Source: Streptomyces cinnamoneus (lineage in GTDB: Bacteria > Actinomycetota > Actinomycetes > Streptomycetales > Streptomycetaceae). From it: a stretch of 64,000 bases of DNA. Below, piece after piece: positions 49,442-57,490 of this stretch. A program made the translations under genes and the position numbers. The notes beneath the pieces were generated by a model. The model saw nothing but the letters and a program-made list of their open reading frames with translations. It had not been told where the DNA came from and searched no databases. Numbering within the stretch: position 1 is the stretch's first letter; each line of letters begins with the position of its first letter. The DNA is taken from positions 62,001 to 126,000 of the forward strand of contig NZ_BMVB01000006.1 of assembly GCF_014650495.1 (NCBI RefSeq). The letters run 5' to 3'.

Positions 49442-51415
49442 TCAGTGGACGTGCACCCAGGCCGCCCGCGAGGGCGTCCCCGCCCGGTCCACGAGGAAGA
49501 CCATGTACCAGCCCGCCGGCACCAGCGAGGGGTCGCCCGGCACCGTCACGTTCACCGCCCCTGCCGGGCCGCCGCTCACGGTCAGTGCGATGGAGCGCTG
49601 CTCCACGTCCGTCGCGTGCGTGACCGCGCTCGGCCGCATCAGCCGGGCCCTCGCCACCTCGCGCCGGTCCGTCCCCGGCAGCGTCAGCGTCGCGCCGCGC
49701 TCGGCGTCGAGCGGCCCGGTCCGCAGCGCCGGCCGGTGGTCCCGGTAGAGGTACGGCGGCGTGTAGACCTCGATGCGCTTCTCGAAGGCCCCCATGCGCG
49801 TGCCCGCGGCGTCCGCGAAGAGCGGGTTCGACCCGAAGACCGCGATCCGCCCGTCCGGCAGCAGCAGCGCCTCGGCGTGGTAGTCGCGCCCGACCGTGGG
49901 TTCGGCGGCCGTGCGGAAGGCGCGCTCCGCGGGGTCGTAGAACTGGGCGCGCAGGATGTCGGAGCCGCGCTTGCCGCGGTAGTCGCCGGAGCCGCCGGTG
50001 GTGAAGACGCGGTCGTCGGGGGTGAGGACGGCGTTGAGGTAGCGGGTGGGCCGGGGCAGGTCGGGGCCGGGGGCGTAGCGGGGGGCCGCATCGCCGAGGT
50101 CGGCGATGGCGGTGCGCTTGCTGGAGCGGTGGGACTCCCCCACCCCGCCACCGCCGAGGATCATGACCTTGTGCTGCTGGGCGGGAGGCAGCAGGACGGA
50201 GGCGGAGGTCTCCGTCATGTCCCGGTCCGCAAGGCCCGGTACGGGCTCGAAGGAGTTGGTGTCGACGTTCCACAGGCCGGGGGTGCGGCCCCGGTCGGCG
50301 GGGCCGTAGCCGGCGTTGGAGCCGGAGTAGAAGAGGCGGCCGCCGGCGGTGAGGAAGAGGGCGGGGTAGGTGGGGAAGTAGCGGTCGGGCCCGGCCGACC
50401 AGGTGCGGGTCCTGGGGTCGTAGATCTCGTTCTTGCCCGGGATGATCTCGCCCATGTCGTCGAGCCCGGAGACGGCCAGCACCCGTCCGTCCCTCAGGGT
50501 CACCAGGGTGGGGTACCACCGGGCCTCGTCCATCGGGTCGACCCGCACGTAGCGCTCGGCGATGGGGTCGAACTCGTAGGCGTCCCTGAGCCCTTGGAAG
50601 TCCTTCTTGTCCAGGCCCAGCTTGGCCGCGAGCCCGTAGAGGTCCTGGGCGTCCTTGCCGGTCAGGCCCTGGATGCGGTACTGGTCGGCGGTGTGGGTGA
50701 TGCCGCCCTCCCCGCCGGCGACCGCCTCCACGTAGACCCGGGCCTGAGCGGCGGTGACCGTGACCTTCTTGCCGGCCCCCTTGCCCTTGCCCTTGCCGCC
50801 CTTGCCCTTGGGCTTGTCCTTCCCGGTGACGGTCTTCGTCGCGCGCGGGACGAGCACGGGCAGCTGGGAGCGGTAGCGCTTGCCGGTGGAGCCCACGAAG
50901 ACGGTGCCGGCCGGGAAGGTCCGGGGGGCGTCGGGGTTCTCGTTCTTGACGAGCATCGCGCCGCCGGCCCGCCGGACGTCGCCGGTCAGCTTCTCGTAGC
51001 GCGCGGTGCCGCCGGCCACCAGGAGCCTGCCGTCGGGGAGCTGGGCGTGGCCGGAGCAGAACATGTCCTTGGGGGTGGGGACCTGCTGGAAGGTGTTGCG
51101 CACGGGGTCCCACAGGACGCTCTGGAACGTGCCGGCGCGGAAGTTCTTCTCGTCGTTGCCCGACCCGGCGATGAGCAGCACCTTGCCGGTGCGCAGCAGG
51201 GCGGCGTGGATGGCGTTGATGCGGAACCGGTCGGGGACGTCCACGACGTCCCAGTGGCCGTAGCGCGCCTTGTACGCCTCCTGGTTGACGGAGTAGTCGT
51301 GCCAGGCCCGTTCGGCGAACTCGGTGGCGGCCGGCCCGTTCGCGGCGACCAGCGCCAGGACGGCGCCGATGCCCAGCAGCACCCTGCGTTCCTTCGCGTT
51401 GGGCAGGATCCTCAC
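49442..51415 (-). CDS. glxA: GlxA, galactose-oxidase-like mononuclear copper radical oxidase
   Basis: A 657-residue extracytoplasmic enzyme with a single N-terminal helix (RRVLLGIGAVLALVAANGP). Copper-radical features: Cys120 in KDMFCSGHAQL, which should cross-link to the Tyr in EARWYPTLVTL, beside the stacking Trp of the same motif; later kelch strands include LFYSGSNAGYG, MILGGGGVGES, and the C-terminal Ig-like domain DUF1929 with VTHATDVEQR and VPAGWYMVFLVD. GlxA acts on the glycan made by CslA at hyphal tips and is needed for normal development in Streptomyces. An extra Lys/Gly-rich stretch (KPKGKGGKGKGKGAGKK, about residues 190-215) breaks the propeller. GTG 51415 is used; the gene starts 42 bp after cslA ends. 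Confidence 0.92.
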   Translation of the reverse strand: MRILPNAKERRVLLGIGAVLALVAANGPAATEFAERAWHDYSVNQEAYKARYGHWDVVDVPDRFRINAIHAALLRTGKVLLIAGSGNDEKNFRAGTFQSVLWDPVRNTFQQVPTPKDMFCSGHAQLPDGRLLVAGGTARYEKLTGDVRRAGGAMLVKNENPDAPRTFPAGTVFVGSTGKRYRSQLPVLVPRATKTVTGKDKPKGKGGKGKGKGAGKKVTVTAAQARVYVEAVAGGEGGITHTADQYRIQGLTGKDAQDLYGLAAKLGLDKKDFQGLRDAYEFDPIAERYVRVDPMDEARWYPTLVTLRDGRVLAVSGLDDMGEIIPGKNEIYDPRTRTWSAGPDRYFPTYPALFLTAGGRLFYSGSNAGYGPADRGRTPGLWNVDTNSFEPVPGLADRDMTETSASVLLPPAQQHKVMILGGGGVGESHRSSKRTAIADLGDAAPRYAPGPDLPRPTRYLNAVLTPDDRVFTTGGSGDYRGKRGSDILRAQFYDPAERAFRTAAEPTVGRDYHAEALLLPDGRIAVFGSNPLFADAAGTRMGAFEKRIEVYTPPYLYRDHRPALRTGPLDAERGATLTLPGTDRREVARARLMRPSAVTHATDVEQRSIALTVSGGPAGAVNVTVPGDPSLVPAGWYMVFLVDRAGTPSRAAWVHVH

Positions 51416-51456
51416 CCGTCCACATCCCCTCGTCGGCTCGCTCGGCAACGTCTGTG

Positions 51457-53532
51457 TCACATCTCCCGGCGGTGCTGTCCGACGGGGCGCGACGCCCCGG
51501 CCTCCGGCTCCGCGCTCGCGATCGCCTCGCCCGCCGGTGCCGGGGTCAGGCCGCGGCGGCGCACCAGCCGGCGGTCCTGCCACAGCCCGCCCTGCCACAC
51601 GGCGAGCGGGCCGAGGGCGGTCAGCAGGGCGAGCAGCGCCCAGACGCGCATGGCCGTGTGGGCGTGGCCGAGCATCCAGGAGGCGAGCAGGGAAAGGGCG
51701 AAGACCGCCGCCCACATCAGGTGGGTGCGGAAGGTCGCCATGCAGTCGGGGCTGGCGGAATCGCCCTTGGGGGTGACCACGAACCGTGAGCGCCGGCGCA
51801 GCAGCGCCTCGCCCAGGGAGCGGGCGTACAGGGGCGCGGAGAGGGCCGACATGACCATGCCGGCGGCGCCGGAGGAGCCGGCCGGCTCGTGGGGGCTGAC
51901 GTTGTGGCGGCGGTTCCACACGTAGAGCCCGACCTGCAGCGCGGCCGCGTCGCAGTAGAGCATCAGCCACAGCGACGACTCCACGGTGATCCCCGAGGCC
52001 CCGAGCCCGAGGAACAGGGCGCAGGTCAGGGCGCCCAGCGCCCAGTTGAGGGCGGCCATCGGGTAATAGGCGATCATGAAGCTGTAGTTGATCAGCCGGC
52101 CGGGCGGCAGGGTCCACACCGCCCGCCAGAACTGGCGCAGCAACGTCTCGTAGGTCCCGCGCGACCAGCGCAGTTGCTGGGAGAAGAAGTCGGTCCAGGA
52201 GGAGGGGCCCTCGCCCACGGCGAGGACGTCGGGGGTGTAGACGGACTTCCAGCGGCGGCCGGTGGCGGGGTTGCGGCGGCGGTGGATCTCCAGGCCGGTG
52301 GCCATGTCCTCGGTGATGGAGTCGAACAGGCCGCCGATCTGGCGCAGGACGCCGATGCGGACGCAGTTGCTGGTGCCGACGAACATGGGCGAGCCGTAGG
52401 CGTTGCCCGCCCGCTGGATCAGGGCGTGGAAGAGGAACTGCTGGCTCTCGGCCGCCTTGGTGACGGCCGTCGTGTAGTTGCCGTAGACCTGGGGTCCGAC
52501 CACGAAGGCCACGTCGGGGTCCCGGAAGTAGCCGAGCATGCGTTCGAGGAAGTTGGACAGGGGCACGTGGTCGGTGTCCACGCAGGCCATGAACTCGTAG
52601 TCGTCCCCGTGGGCGTCCAGCCAGGCATTGTAGTTGCCGTGCTTGGTGCGGGCGCGGAAGCAGCCCGAGGGCTGGTTCCAGCGGGCGACGCCCTTGCGGG
52701 AGAAGTGGCGTACGCCCAGCTGTTCGCAGAGCCGCTTGACGTCGGGGTCGTCACCCTCGTCGAGCAGCCAGACGTCCAGCGGTCCGTCGTGCGCGATGCG
52801 GACCGCTCCTTCGAGGGTGGCGCGCACCATGGACAGCGGCTCCTTGCCCGGCACGAAGCTGGTCAGGAAGGCCACGCGGGTGCCGGGCTGGGCGCGTACG
52901 GGAACGGGATCCCTGGCCACCCAGGTGGCGTGGGCGTTGGAGGCGACGTTGACCACGCGGAAGAGCTCGATGAGGCCGATCGCGACGAGCATCACCGTGT
53001 CGGCGAAGCGCTCCCAGTCGCTCACGTACGGCCGGTGGAGCCAGTGGCCGGGCGAGATCAGCCAGAGCAGGAGGGCCACGGAGACCAGCGGGGCCGCGGC
53101 CACCAGCAGCATCACCCCCACCCCGCCGCCGCGGCCGCGGCTGAGCAGCCGCCGGTAGCGCACCTGGTAGACGCCGTTCGGAGGATCGGTCAGCTCCCCC
53201 GCCAGCCGGCTGAATCCGGCGTAGTCGTAGCCCTCCGGGCCGCTGGTGCCGGTCGGGTCCACCACCCCGGGGCCTCCGGGCCCGTCGCCTCCGGAGCCGC
53301 CCGCGCCCGCTCCCGCGCCGTCGTCGCGGCCGGGGCCGCCCGGACCGCAGCCGCCGGCTCCGCCGCCGGGGCCGGGCACCGCGGGTGTCGCCGGCCCGGA
53401 GGACGCGACGCCGGCCGGTGCCCGCCGGGCCGGCGGGTCGGCGGGGATGTCGTCGCCGGCCGGGGACGCGCTCGCGCCGGGGCGCCCGCGGGCCGCCGCA
53501 GGACGGGCGTCACTCGCCGAAACCGCCACCAC
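51457..53532 (-). CDS. cslA: CslA, cellulose-synthase-like GT2 at hyphal tips
   Basis: A 691-residue integral membrane GT2. After a long Gly/Pro/Ala-rich N-terminal stretch of about 100 residues there are two helices, then the catalytic domain with all processive motifs: LLDEGDD, FMACVDTDHVPLSNF (DxD), FDSITEDMATG (TED) and QQLRWSRG (QxxRW), then five or more C-terminal helices. It polymerises a beta-glucan at the hyphal tip, needed for aerial growth and attachment. GTG 53532 or the next GTG (53529) follows GGGGG. glxA follows on the same strand, the standard cslA-glxA order. The promoter should be in 53533-53674. Confidence 0.92.
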   Translation of the reverse strand: MVAVSASDARPAAARGRPGASASPAGDDIPADPPARRAPAGVASSGPATPAVPGPGGGAGGCGPGGPGRDDGAGAGAGGSGGDGPGGPGVVDPTGTSGPEGYDYAGFSRLAGELTDPPNGVYQVRYRRLLSRGRGGGVGVMLLVAAAPLVSVALLLWLISPGHWLHRPYVSDWERFADTVMLVAIGLIELFRVVNVASNAHATWVARDPVPVRAQPGTRVAFLTSFVPGKEPLSMVRATLEGAVRIAHDGPLDVWLLDEGDDPDVKRLCEQLGVRHFSRKGVARWNQPSGCFRARTKHGNYNAWLDAHGDDYEFMACVDTDHVPLSNFLERMLGYFRDPDVAFVVGPQVYGNYTTAVTKAAESQQFLFHALIQRAGNAYGSPMFVGTSNCVRIGVLRQIGGLFDSITEDMATGLEIHRRRNPATGRRWKSVYTPDVLAVGEGPSSWTDFFSQQLRWSRGTYETLLRQFWRAVWTLPPGRLINYSFMIAYYPMAALNWALGALTCALFLGLGASGITVESSLWLMLYCDAAALQVGLYVWNRRHNVSPHEPAGSSGAAGMVMSALSAPLYARSLGEALLRRRSRFVVTPKGDSASPDCMATFRTHLMWAAVFALSLLASWMLGHAHTAMRVWALLALLTALGPLAVWQGGLWQDRRLVRRRGLTPAPAGEAIASAEPEAGASRPVGQHRREM

Positions 53533-53674
53533 ACACCCCCAACCGCACAAGGACACGGGACAACGCGGAGGAAAAACTAACAAAACGGACCTAGGATCAT
53601 GTGACAACCGCACCGAAGGCGCCATCGCGTCACTCACCCAGCCCAGGAACCGAACAGGTGGACCCGTGCCCTAG

Positions 53675-53694
53675 AATTGAAGAATTCTTCAATT
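53675..53694. promoter_or_regulatory. ArsR-type operator, perfect 20-bp palindrome
   Basis: AATTGAAGAATTCTTCAATT, fully self-complementary and strikingly AT-rich in this GC-rich DNA. It resembles the TTGAA-N-TTCAA sites of ArsR/SmtB repressors and lies 67 bases before the first gene of the ArsR operon, so autoregulation is likely. Confidence 0.75.
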
Positions 53695-53761
53695 GATCAG
53701 ATCCACAGGAATCCACCGGGTACAAGCGGGCAGTCGGACGATCCACCAAGGGGGAGCCGCC

Positions 53762-53956
53762 GTGAGTGCGTTCGCCGAAGCGATGCGGGAGCGGGTGCGC
53801 GCGGCACGCGCGGCCCTGGCCGCGGCACGGGCCGCGGCGGACAGCTACGGGGCGGCGATCGCCGAGGACGAGCTGGACGACGCGCTGCGGCTGGCCCGCG
53901 CGCACGGCGTCACGACGGACGCGACCGACGGGGAAGACGGGCAGGACGGGAGTTGA
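53762..53956 (+). CDS. Small helical protein upstream of arsR, 64 residues
   Basis: Begins at GTG 53762 with a clear GGGGGAG five bases before it. The sequence is one long Ala/Arg-rich amphipathic helix (AMRERVRAARAALAAARAAAD), then an acidic C-terminal part. Only five bases separate its stop from the arsR GTG, so they are cotranscribed and it is probably functionally tied to the regulator. No family recognised. Confidence 0.7.
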   Translation: MSAFAEAMRERVRAARAALAAARAAADSYGAAIAEDELDDALRLARAHGVTTDATDGEDGQDGS

Positions 53957-53961
53957 TCGGC

Positions 53962-54312
53962 GTGCGGGTGCCGCTGTACCAGGCGAAGGCGGAGTTCTTC
54001 CGGATGCTCGGACACCCGGTGCGCATCCGGGTCCTGGAGCTCCTGCAGGACGGGCCGAAGCCGGTGCGCGACCTCCTCACCGCGATCGGCATCGAGCCCT
54101 CCAGCCTCTCCCAGCAGCTCGCCGTCCTCCGCCGGTCGGGCATCGTGACCGCCACCCGCGAGGGCTCGACCGTCGTCTACGCCCTGGCCGGCGGGGACGT
54201 GGCGGAGTTGCTGGGCGCCGCCCGGCGGATCCTGACCGAGCTGCTCACCGGCCAGGAGGAGCTGCTCACGGAACTGCGCGGCACCGCGGGAACAGGAGCG
54301 GAACGGACATGA
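53962..54312 (+). CDS. ArsR-family winged-helix repressor
   Basis: A 116-residue regulator. The DNA-binding core is FRMLGHPVRIRVLELLQDGPKPVRDLLTAIGIEPSSLSQQLAVLRRSGIV (shown as adjoining motifs: LGHPVRIRVLELL, then EPSSLSQQLAVLRRSG for the recognition helix) and a wing TREGSTVVYAL. No ELCVCDL metal site is seen, so it is probably not an arsenic or zinc sensor but a redox or ligand type. GTG 53962 has GGGAG nine bases ahead. Its stop overlaps the next ATG (ATGA). Confidence 0.88.
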   Translation: MRVPLYQAKAEFFRMLGHPVRIRVLELLQDGPKPVRDLLTAIGIEPSSLSQQLAVLRRSGIVTATREGSTVVYALAGGDVAELLGAARRILTELLTGQEELLTELRGTAGTGAERT

Positions 54313-54437
54313 CCCGGGACACCGAGAAGTACGCCGAGAAGGCGGTCGGCTGGCGCGTGCTGATCTACGTCGTCTTCGGCCACGTCCTGGCCGGCTTCAT
54401 CTGGCTGCTCTTCTACCTCGGCGCGCACGCGAAGTAG
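54309..54437 (+). CDS. Small one-helix membrane protein, 42 residues (DUF6126-like)
   Basis: The ATG overlaps the arsR stop by ATGA, so translation is coupled. The protein has a charged N-terminus (MTRDTEKYAEKAVGWR) and one hydrophobic helix (VLIYVVFGHVLAGFIWLLFYLG), ending HAK. Similar mini-proteins are annotated as DUF6126 in streptomycetes; I recall no known function. The coupling suggests it is the target or partner of the ArsR protein. Confidence 0.78.
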   Translation: MTRDTEKYAEKAVGWRVLIYVVFGHVLAGFIWLLFYLGAHAK

Positions 54438-54752
54438 GCCCGGGCCGCGCCCCCGCCGCGGCCGGTGCGCCGGCCCCGTTCCGCAAGCCGGAAACCGGCA
54501 TTCACGAAGACAGGTGATAACGGAATGGCCAAGACCGACGTAAACGATGTATGAGGGGAAGACCGCGCGGTATACGCCCGCGTCCTATGCCAATCGCGGG
54601 AAAGACCGCCGGAGCTGCGCCTCGCTTTCCGGCCCCCTCCCCACCGTATACGGAATGGCCCCCTCCTCTCCGGTCAACGCGCAGGTCAGCACCGTGGGCC
54701 ATTGCCCCGAACCGGGCTCGCGGACGGCGCCGCGCTGCTACTGTCCCGCGGC
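54438..54752. other. Intergenic region without a supported gene
   Basis: Less GC-rich than its surroundings, especially 54500-54660, and probably carries the promoter of the next gene. A 9-codon frame (54525-54554, MAKTDVNDV) follows a GGTGAT element; it may be a leader or a gene remnant, but is too short to call. Confidence 0.4.
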
Positions 54753-55082
54753 ATGGAGGAGCTCTTCACCCCTGATGAAGTTGCGCGTATCGAAGCCACC
54801 GCGCAGGAGAACGGCATTTCCTCGCGCGACTGGGTGCGCGAAGTCGTGCTCCAGCGCCTCAACGGCGAGTGGCGGCACGACCTGGAGGACGCCGTCTGGC
54901 CGATCACGGTGCACCGCCGCCCCGGCGGCACGCTCCAGGAGCTGCACCACGCGGGCTGCTGGGTACCGAGGGGCGGGGAGGACACGATGACCACCGCCGA
55001 GGCCCGCCGCAAGGCGGCCGAGTACGACGTGCGGTTCTGCGACGCCTGTGAACCGGAGCGGTTCCTGGTCCCCTTCGACTGA
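54753..55082 (+). CDS. DUF6233-like small protein with C-terminal Cys motif
   Basis: A 109-residue cytoplasmic protein. The N-terminal third (FTPDEVARIEATAQENGISSRDWVREVVLQR) looks like a short helical, ribbon-helix-helix-like segment; the C-terminal half carries HHAGCWVP and RFCDACEPERFL, a Cys pattern (GC...CxxCxP) like that closing DUF6233 proteins of streptomycetes, possibly a zinc site. The start has no strong ribosome site. Function unknown. Confidence 0.62.
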   Translation: MEELFTPDEVARIEATAQENGISSRDWVREVVLQRLNGEWRHDLEDAVWPITVHRRPGGTLQELHHAGCWVPRGGEDTMTTAEARRKAAEYDVRFCDACEPERFLVPFD

Positions 55083-55146
55083 CGGTTCCCGGGCCCTATT
55101 ACGCTGTCCACCGCAAGATCAATTAGGTGGGTGGGGGAAGTAGGGC

Positions 55147-56052
55147 ATGAGGACAGCCACGCGACTGGCGGGGTGGGCGACCCTGCTCGTGGGCTACGCG
55201 ACTGTACTGCTCGGTGTGGTCCCGTTCCGTGAACTGCCGCCCAAGCGGCACCAGCTCCTGCTGCTGGCCGCGACGGCCGCGTGCGCGGTGTGCTGGCTGC
55301 TCGCCTCCCTCCTGGCCCGGGCCGGCCGGCAGGCGGCGCTGCGCAGGAAGGTGTGGCGCAAGCGGTACGAGCCGTGGCCCGAGCCGCGGCCGGCACGCCT
55401 GCTGTCCTGGGTCCTGGGCTTCGGCATCGCGCTGACGAGCATGGCCGCGCTGTGCCAGGGAGTCGGTCCCGACGGCGCGGAGGGCGAGTGGCTGGCCAGG
55501 GCCGACCGGGCCGGGGGCAGCACGTACGAGCTGCGGATCCAGAGGATCCTCGGGGAACCGCGCCCGACGGACGAGAAGATCACCGGCGACGACGAGTACG
55601 CGTCGACGATCGTCGTCACCGTCCCCTTCACCTCCGGCCCGCAGCAGGTCACCGTCGATGCGGTGCACACCCGCGGCAAGCCGGAGGCGGGGCGCACCGT
55701 CGAGCTGCTGTACGCGCCGGACCGCCCCGACCTGGGGGTGCGTCAGGCGCCGGACAACGACATCGGCTCGTTCGCCGGCCGCGTCATCGCCCTGCCGACC
55801 ATCTGGATCCTCGGCTCGGCGGCCGGGTTCGTCACGGGCGTGGCGCTGTACCGCCGTGAAGTCGGCGTGCGCTACGCGCGTCGATTCGAGCCCTGGGTGC
55901 ACCTGCCGGCCGCGGCGCTCCTGCTCTGCGGGGCCGGGCTCGTCACCCCGCTGCTCATCGGCTTCCCCGCCACGGGCACGGGCTGGTGCCTGGCGGCCGG
56001 GGCCGCGGCCACGCCGTGGCTCGCTCTCACCTGGGTGGCGAAGACGAGCTGA
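55147..56052 (+). CDS. DUF3592-like integral membrane protein
   Basis: A 301-residue protein with two N-terminal helices (WATLLVGYATVLLGVVPF and LLLLAATAACAVCWLLASLLA), a third near residue 95, an outer soluble beta-rich segment (STYELRIQRILGEP, STIVVTVPFTSGPQQVTVDAV, VELLYAPDRPDLGVR) and three further helices. The strand block with YxPxxP and D(x)GVR resembles DUF3592, a family found in many streptomycete membrane proteins of unknown role. GGGGGAAG lies nine bases before the ATG. Confidence 0.75.
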   Translation: MRTATRLAGWATLLVGYATVLLGVVPFRELPPKRHQLLLLAATAACAVCWLLASLLARAGRQAALRRKVWRKRYEPWPEPRPARLLSWVLGFGIALTSMAALCQGVGPDGAEGEWLARADRAGGSTYELRIQRILGEPRPTDEKITGDDEYASTIVVTVPFTSGPQQVTVDAVHTRGKPEAGRTVELLYAPDRPDLGVRQAPDNDIGSFAGRVIALPTIWILGSAAGFVTGVALYRREVGVRYARRFEPWVHLPAAALLLCGAGLVTPLLIGFPATGTGWCLAAGAAATPWLALTWVAKTS

Positions 56053-56074
56053 GCCACGGCGGACTGCGGGGGCG

Positions 56075-56509
56075 TCAGGCGCGACGGCGCTTGAAGGCGC
56101 GCCGGATCAGGAAGATCGCCAGCACGATCATCGCCACCACGAAGAGGGTGCCGAGGATCATCACGATGAGCAGGGCCACGCCCAGCTTCTTGAAGAAGCC
56201 CTTCTTCTTTTTCTTCTTCTTGTCCTTGGCCAGCGTCTGCTTGCCGTCCTTGGCCTTCGCCCGGTGGTGCGACGCCGCGGCGACCTCCACCGCATCGGCG
56301 GTGGTGCCCGTGGTCGCCGCCTGGGCGGCGGCGGGACCGGCGACGGCGGCCGACGCCTGGTGCACGGTGCCGGCCGACGGGGCCGCCGCCGCGGCCGAGG
56401 CGGGCGTCGCCAGCAGGGCGACGCCCAGGACCAGCGCCATGAGGGCGGACGCCCGGCGGGCCAGGCGCCCCCGGTGCCGCGCTCGGTCGTACAGCTGCTC
56501 GGTGTTCAT
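56075..56509 (-). CDS. Small membrane protein with Lys-rich stretch
   Basis: A 144-residue protein: N-terminal hydrophobic signal-like helix (ALMALVLGVALLATPASA), a low-complexity Ala/Thr outer region, a run of lysines (KDKKKKKKKGFFKK) and a C-terminal membrane helix (LGVALLIVMILGTLFVVAMIVLAIFLI) ending in RRAFKRRRA. Function unknown. The basic cluster before the helix may anchor to acidic phospholipid or wall polymers. AGGGGG lies six bases before ATG 56509. Confidence 0.68.
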   Translation of the reverse strand: MNTEQLYDRARHRGRLARRASALMALVLGVALLATPASAAAAAPSAGTVHQASAAVAGPAAAQAATTGTTADAVEVAAASHHRAKAKDGKQTLAKDKKKKKKKGFFKKLGVALLIVMILGTLFVVAMIVLAIFLIRRAFKRRRA

Positions 56510-56716
56510 CCGCGCCCCCTGTGTCGGTGCTCTGGGTTTTCGATGCTCCGCAGGTCGCGGGGCGCATACATTATCGGCACACCCGTACGGCGGCCATCAG
56601 GGCGCATGCCCGCCCCCGGACAGCACCCCGGTGAGCCCTCCGGGGGCCCGGGATGCCAAGGGGGACGATATGCCGCGGGTGGGCGGCACGCGGTCAAAAA
56701 GGTCAAATCCCCAAGG

Positions 56717-57277
56717 TCAGGCGATCAGCTGATCGCCGTCGGGTACGTCCTCGACGGTCACCCGCACCTGGGCCGGCAGCCCCAGGCCGGCAGCCACCGC
56801 GCGCGCCAGGCCGTCCGGGTCGGGCCGGGTGGGGTAGGGCACGGGCTCGCCGTCGGTGTAGGACTCGATGGCCTTGGTGAAGTAGCCCGGGTGCCAGGCG
56901 CCGACGGCGCCCCTGACCTCGACGGCGGTGATGCGCCGGGCCCCGGCCCGGCGCGCGGCGGCGGCGAGGATCTCGTCCGACCGCAGCTCGCCGGGCACGC
57001 GGAAGAGACTGGCGTGGGCGCCCACCTTGGCGCCGCACGCCAGGCGGAGGGTGACGGTCAGACAGCTGGTGACGCTGGGGTAGAGGATCGGGCGGCCCCG
57101 CCCGGCCTCGGCGACCTGTCCTTCGGTGATGCGCACCGGGGAGGGTGCCGCGACGGCGGTCGCGACGGGCGTCGCGGCGAGCGCGGCGGCCGCGACCAGC
57201 AGCGCCCTCCGGGAGGTCCGGGCGGGCGGGGCGGACGAGGCGGGCGCGGCGGATATGGACGGGCGGTGGCCGGACAT
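56717..57277 (-). CDS. Tat-exported protein of unknown function
   Basis: A 186-residue protein with a twin-arginine signal (ARTSRRALLVAAAALAATPVATA). The mature domain of about 140 residues begins RITEGQVAEAGRG and includes ILYPSVTSCLTVTLRLACGAKVG, HASLFRVPG and ITAVEVRGAVGAWHPGY. The pattern C...GAKVGAHASL followed by ITAVEVRGAV recalls the CheD-like deamidase fold (Cys and His), but this is a weak match. GGGAG precedes the ATG by four bases. Export in a folded state through Tat suggests a cofactor or rapid folding. Confidence 0.65.
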   Translation of the reverse strand: MSGHRPSISAAPASSAPPARTSRRALLVAAAALAATPVATAVAAPSPVRITEGQVAEAGRGRPILYPSVTSCLTVTLRLACGAKVGAHASLFRVPGELRSDEILAAAARRAGARRITAVEVRGAVGAWHPGYFTKAIESYTDGEPVPYPTRPDPDGLARAVAAGLGLPAQVRVTVEDVPDGDQLIA

Positions 57278-57490
57278 GTGACTCCCGGGTGTCGGCGGAA
57301 CGTGCGTACCGCCCCCACCCTTTCACCGTTTCCCGGCCGGTCCTTCCACCGCCTCGGCGCCGCCTCGTCAGCGCGCGTCGACGTCTCGTCAGCACCTCGC
57401 CGGAGTCCCGTCGGCGTCTCCCTCACCGTCTCCCGGCCGGGACCACCGGGCGACAGCGCCCGGGCCCGTCCGGTGGTCCGTGCGGAGCGC

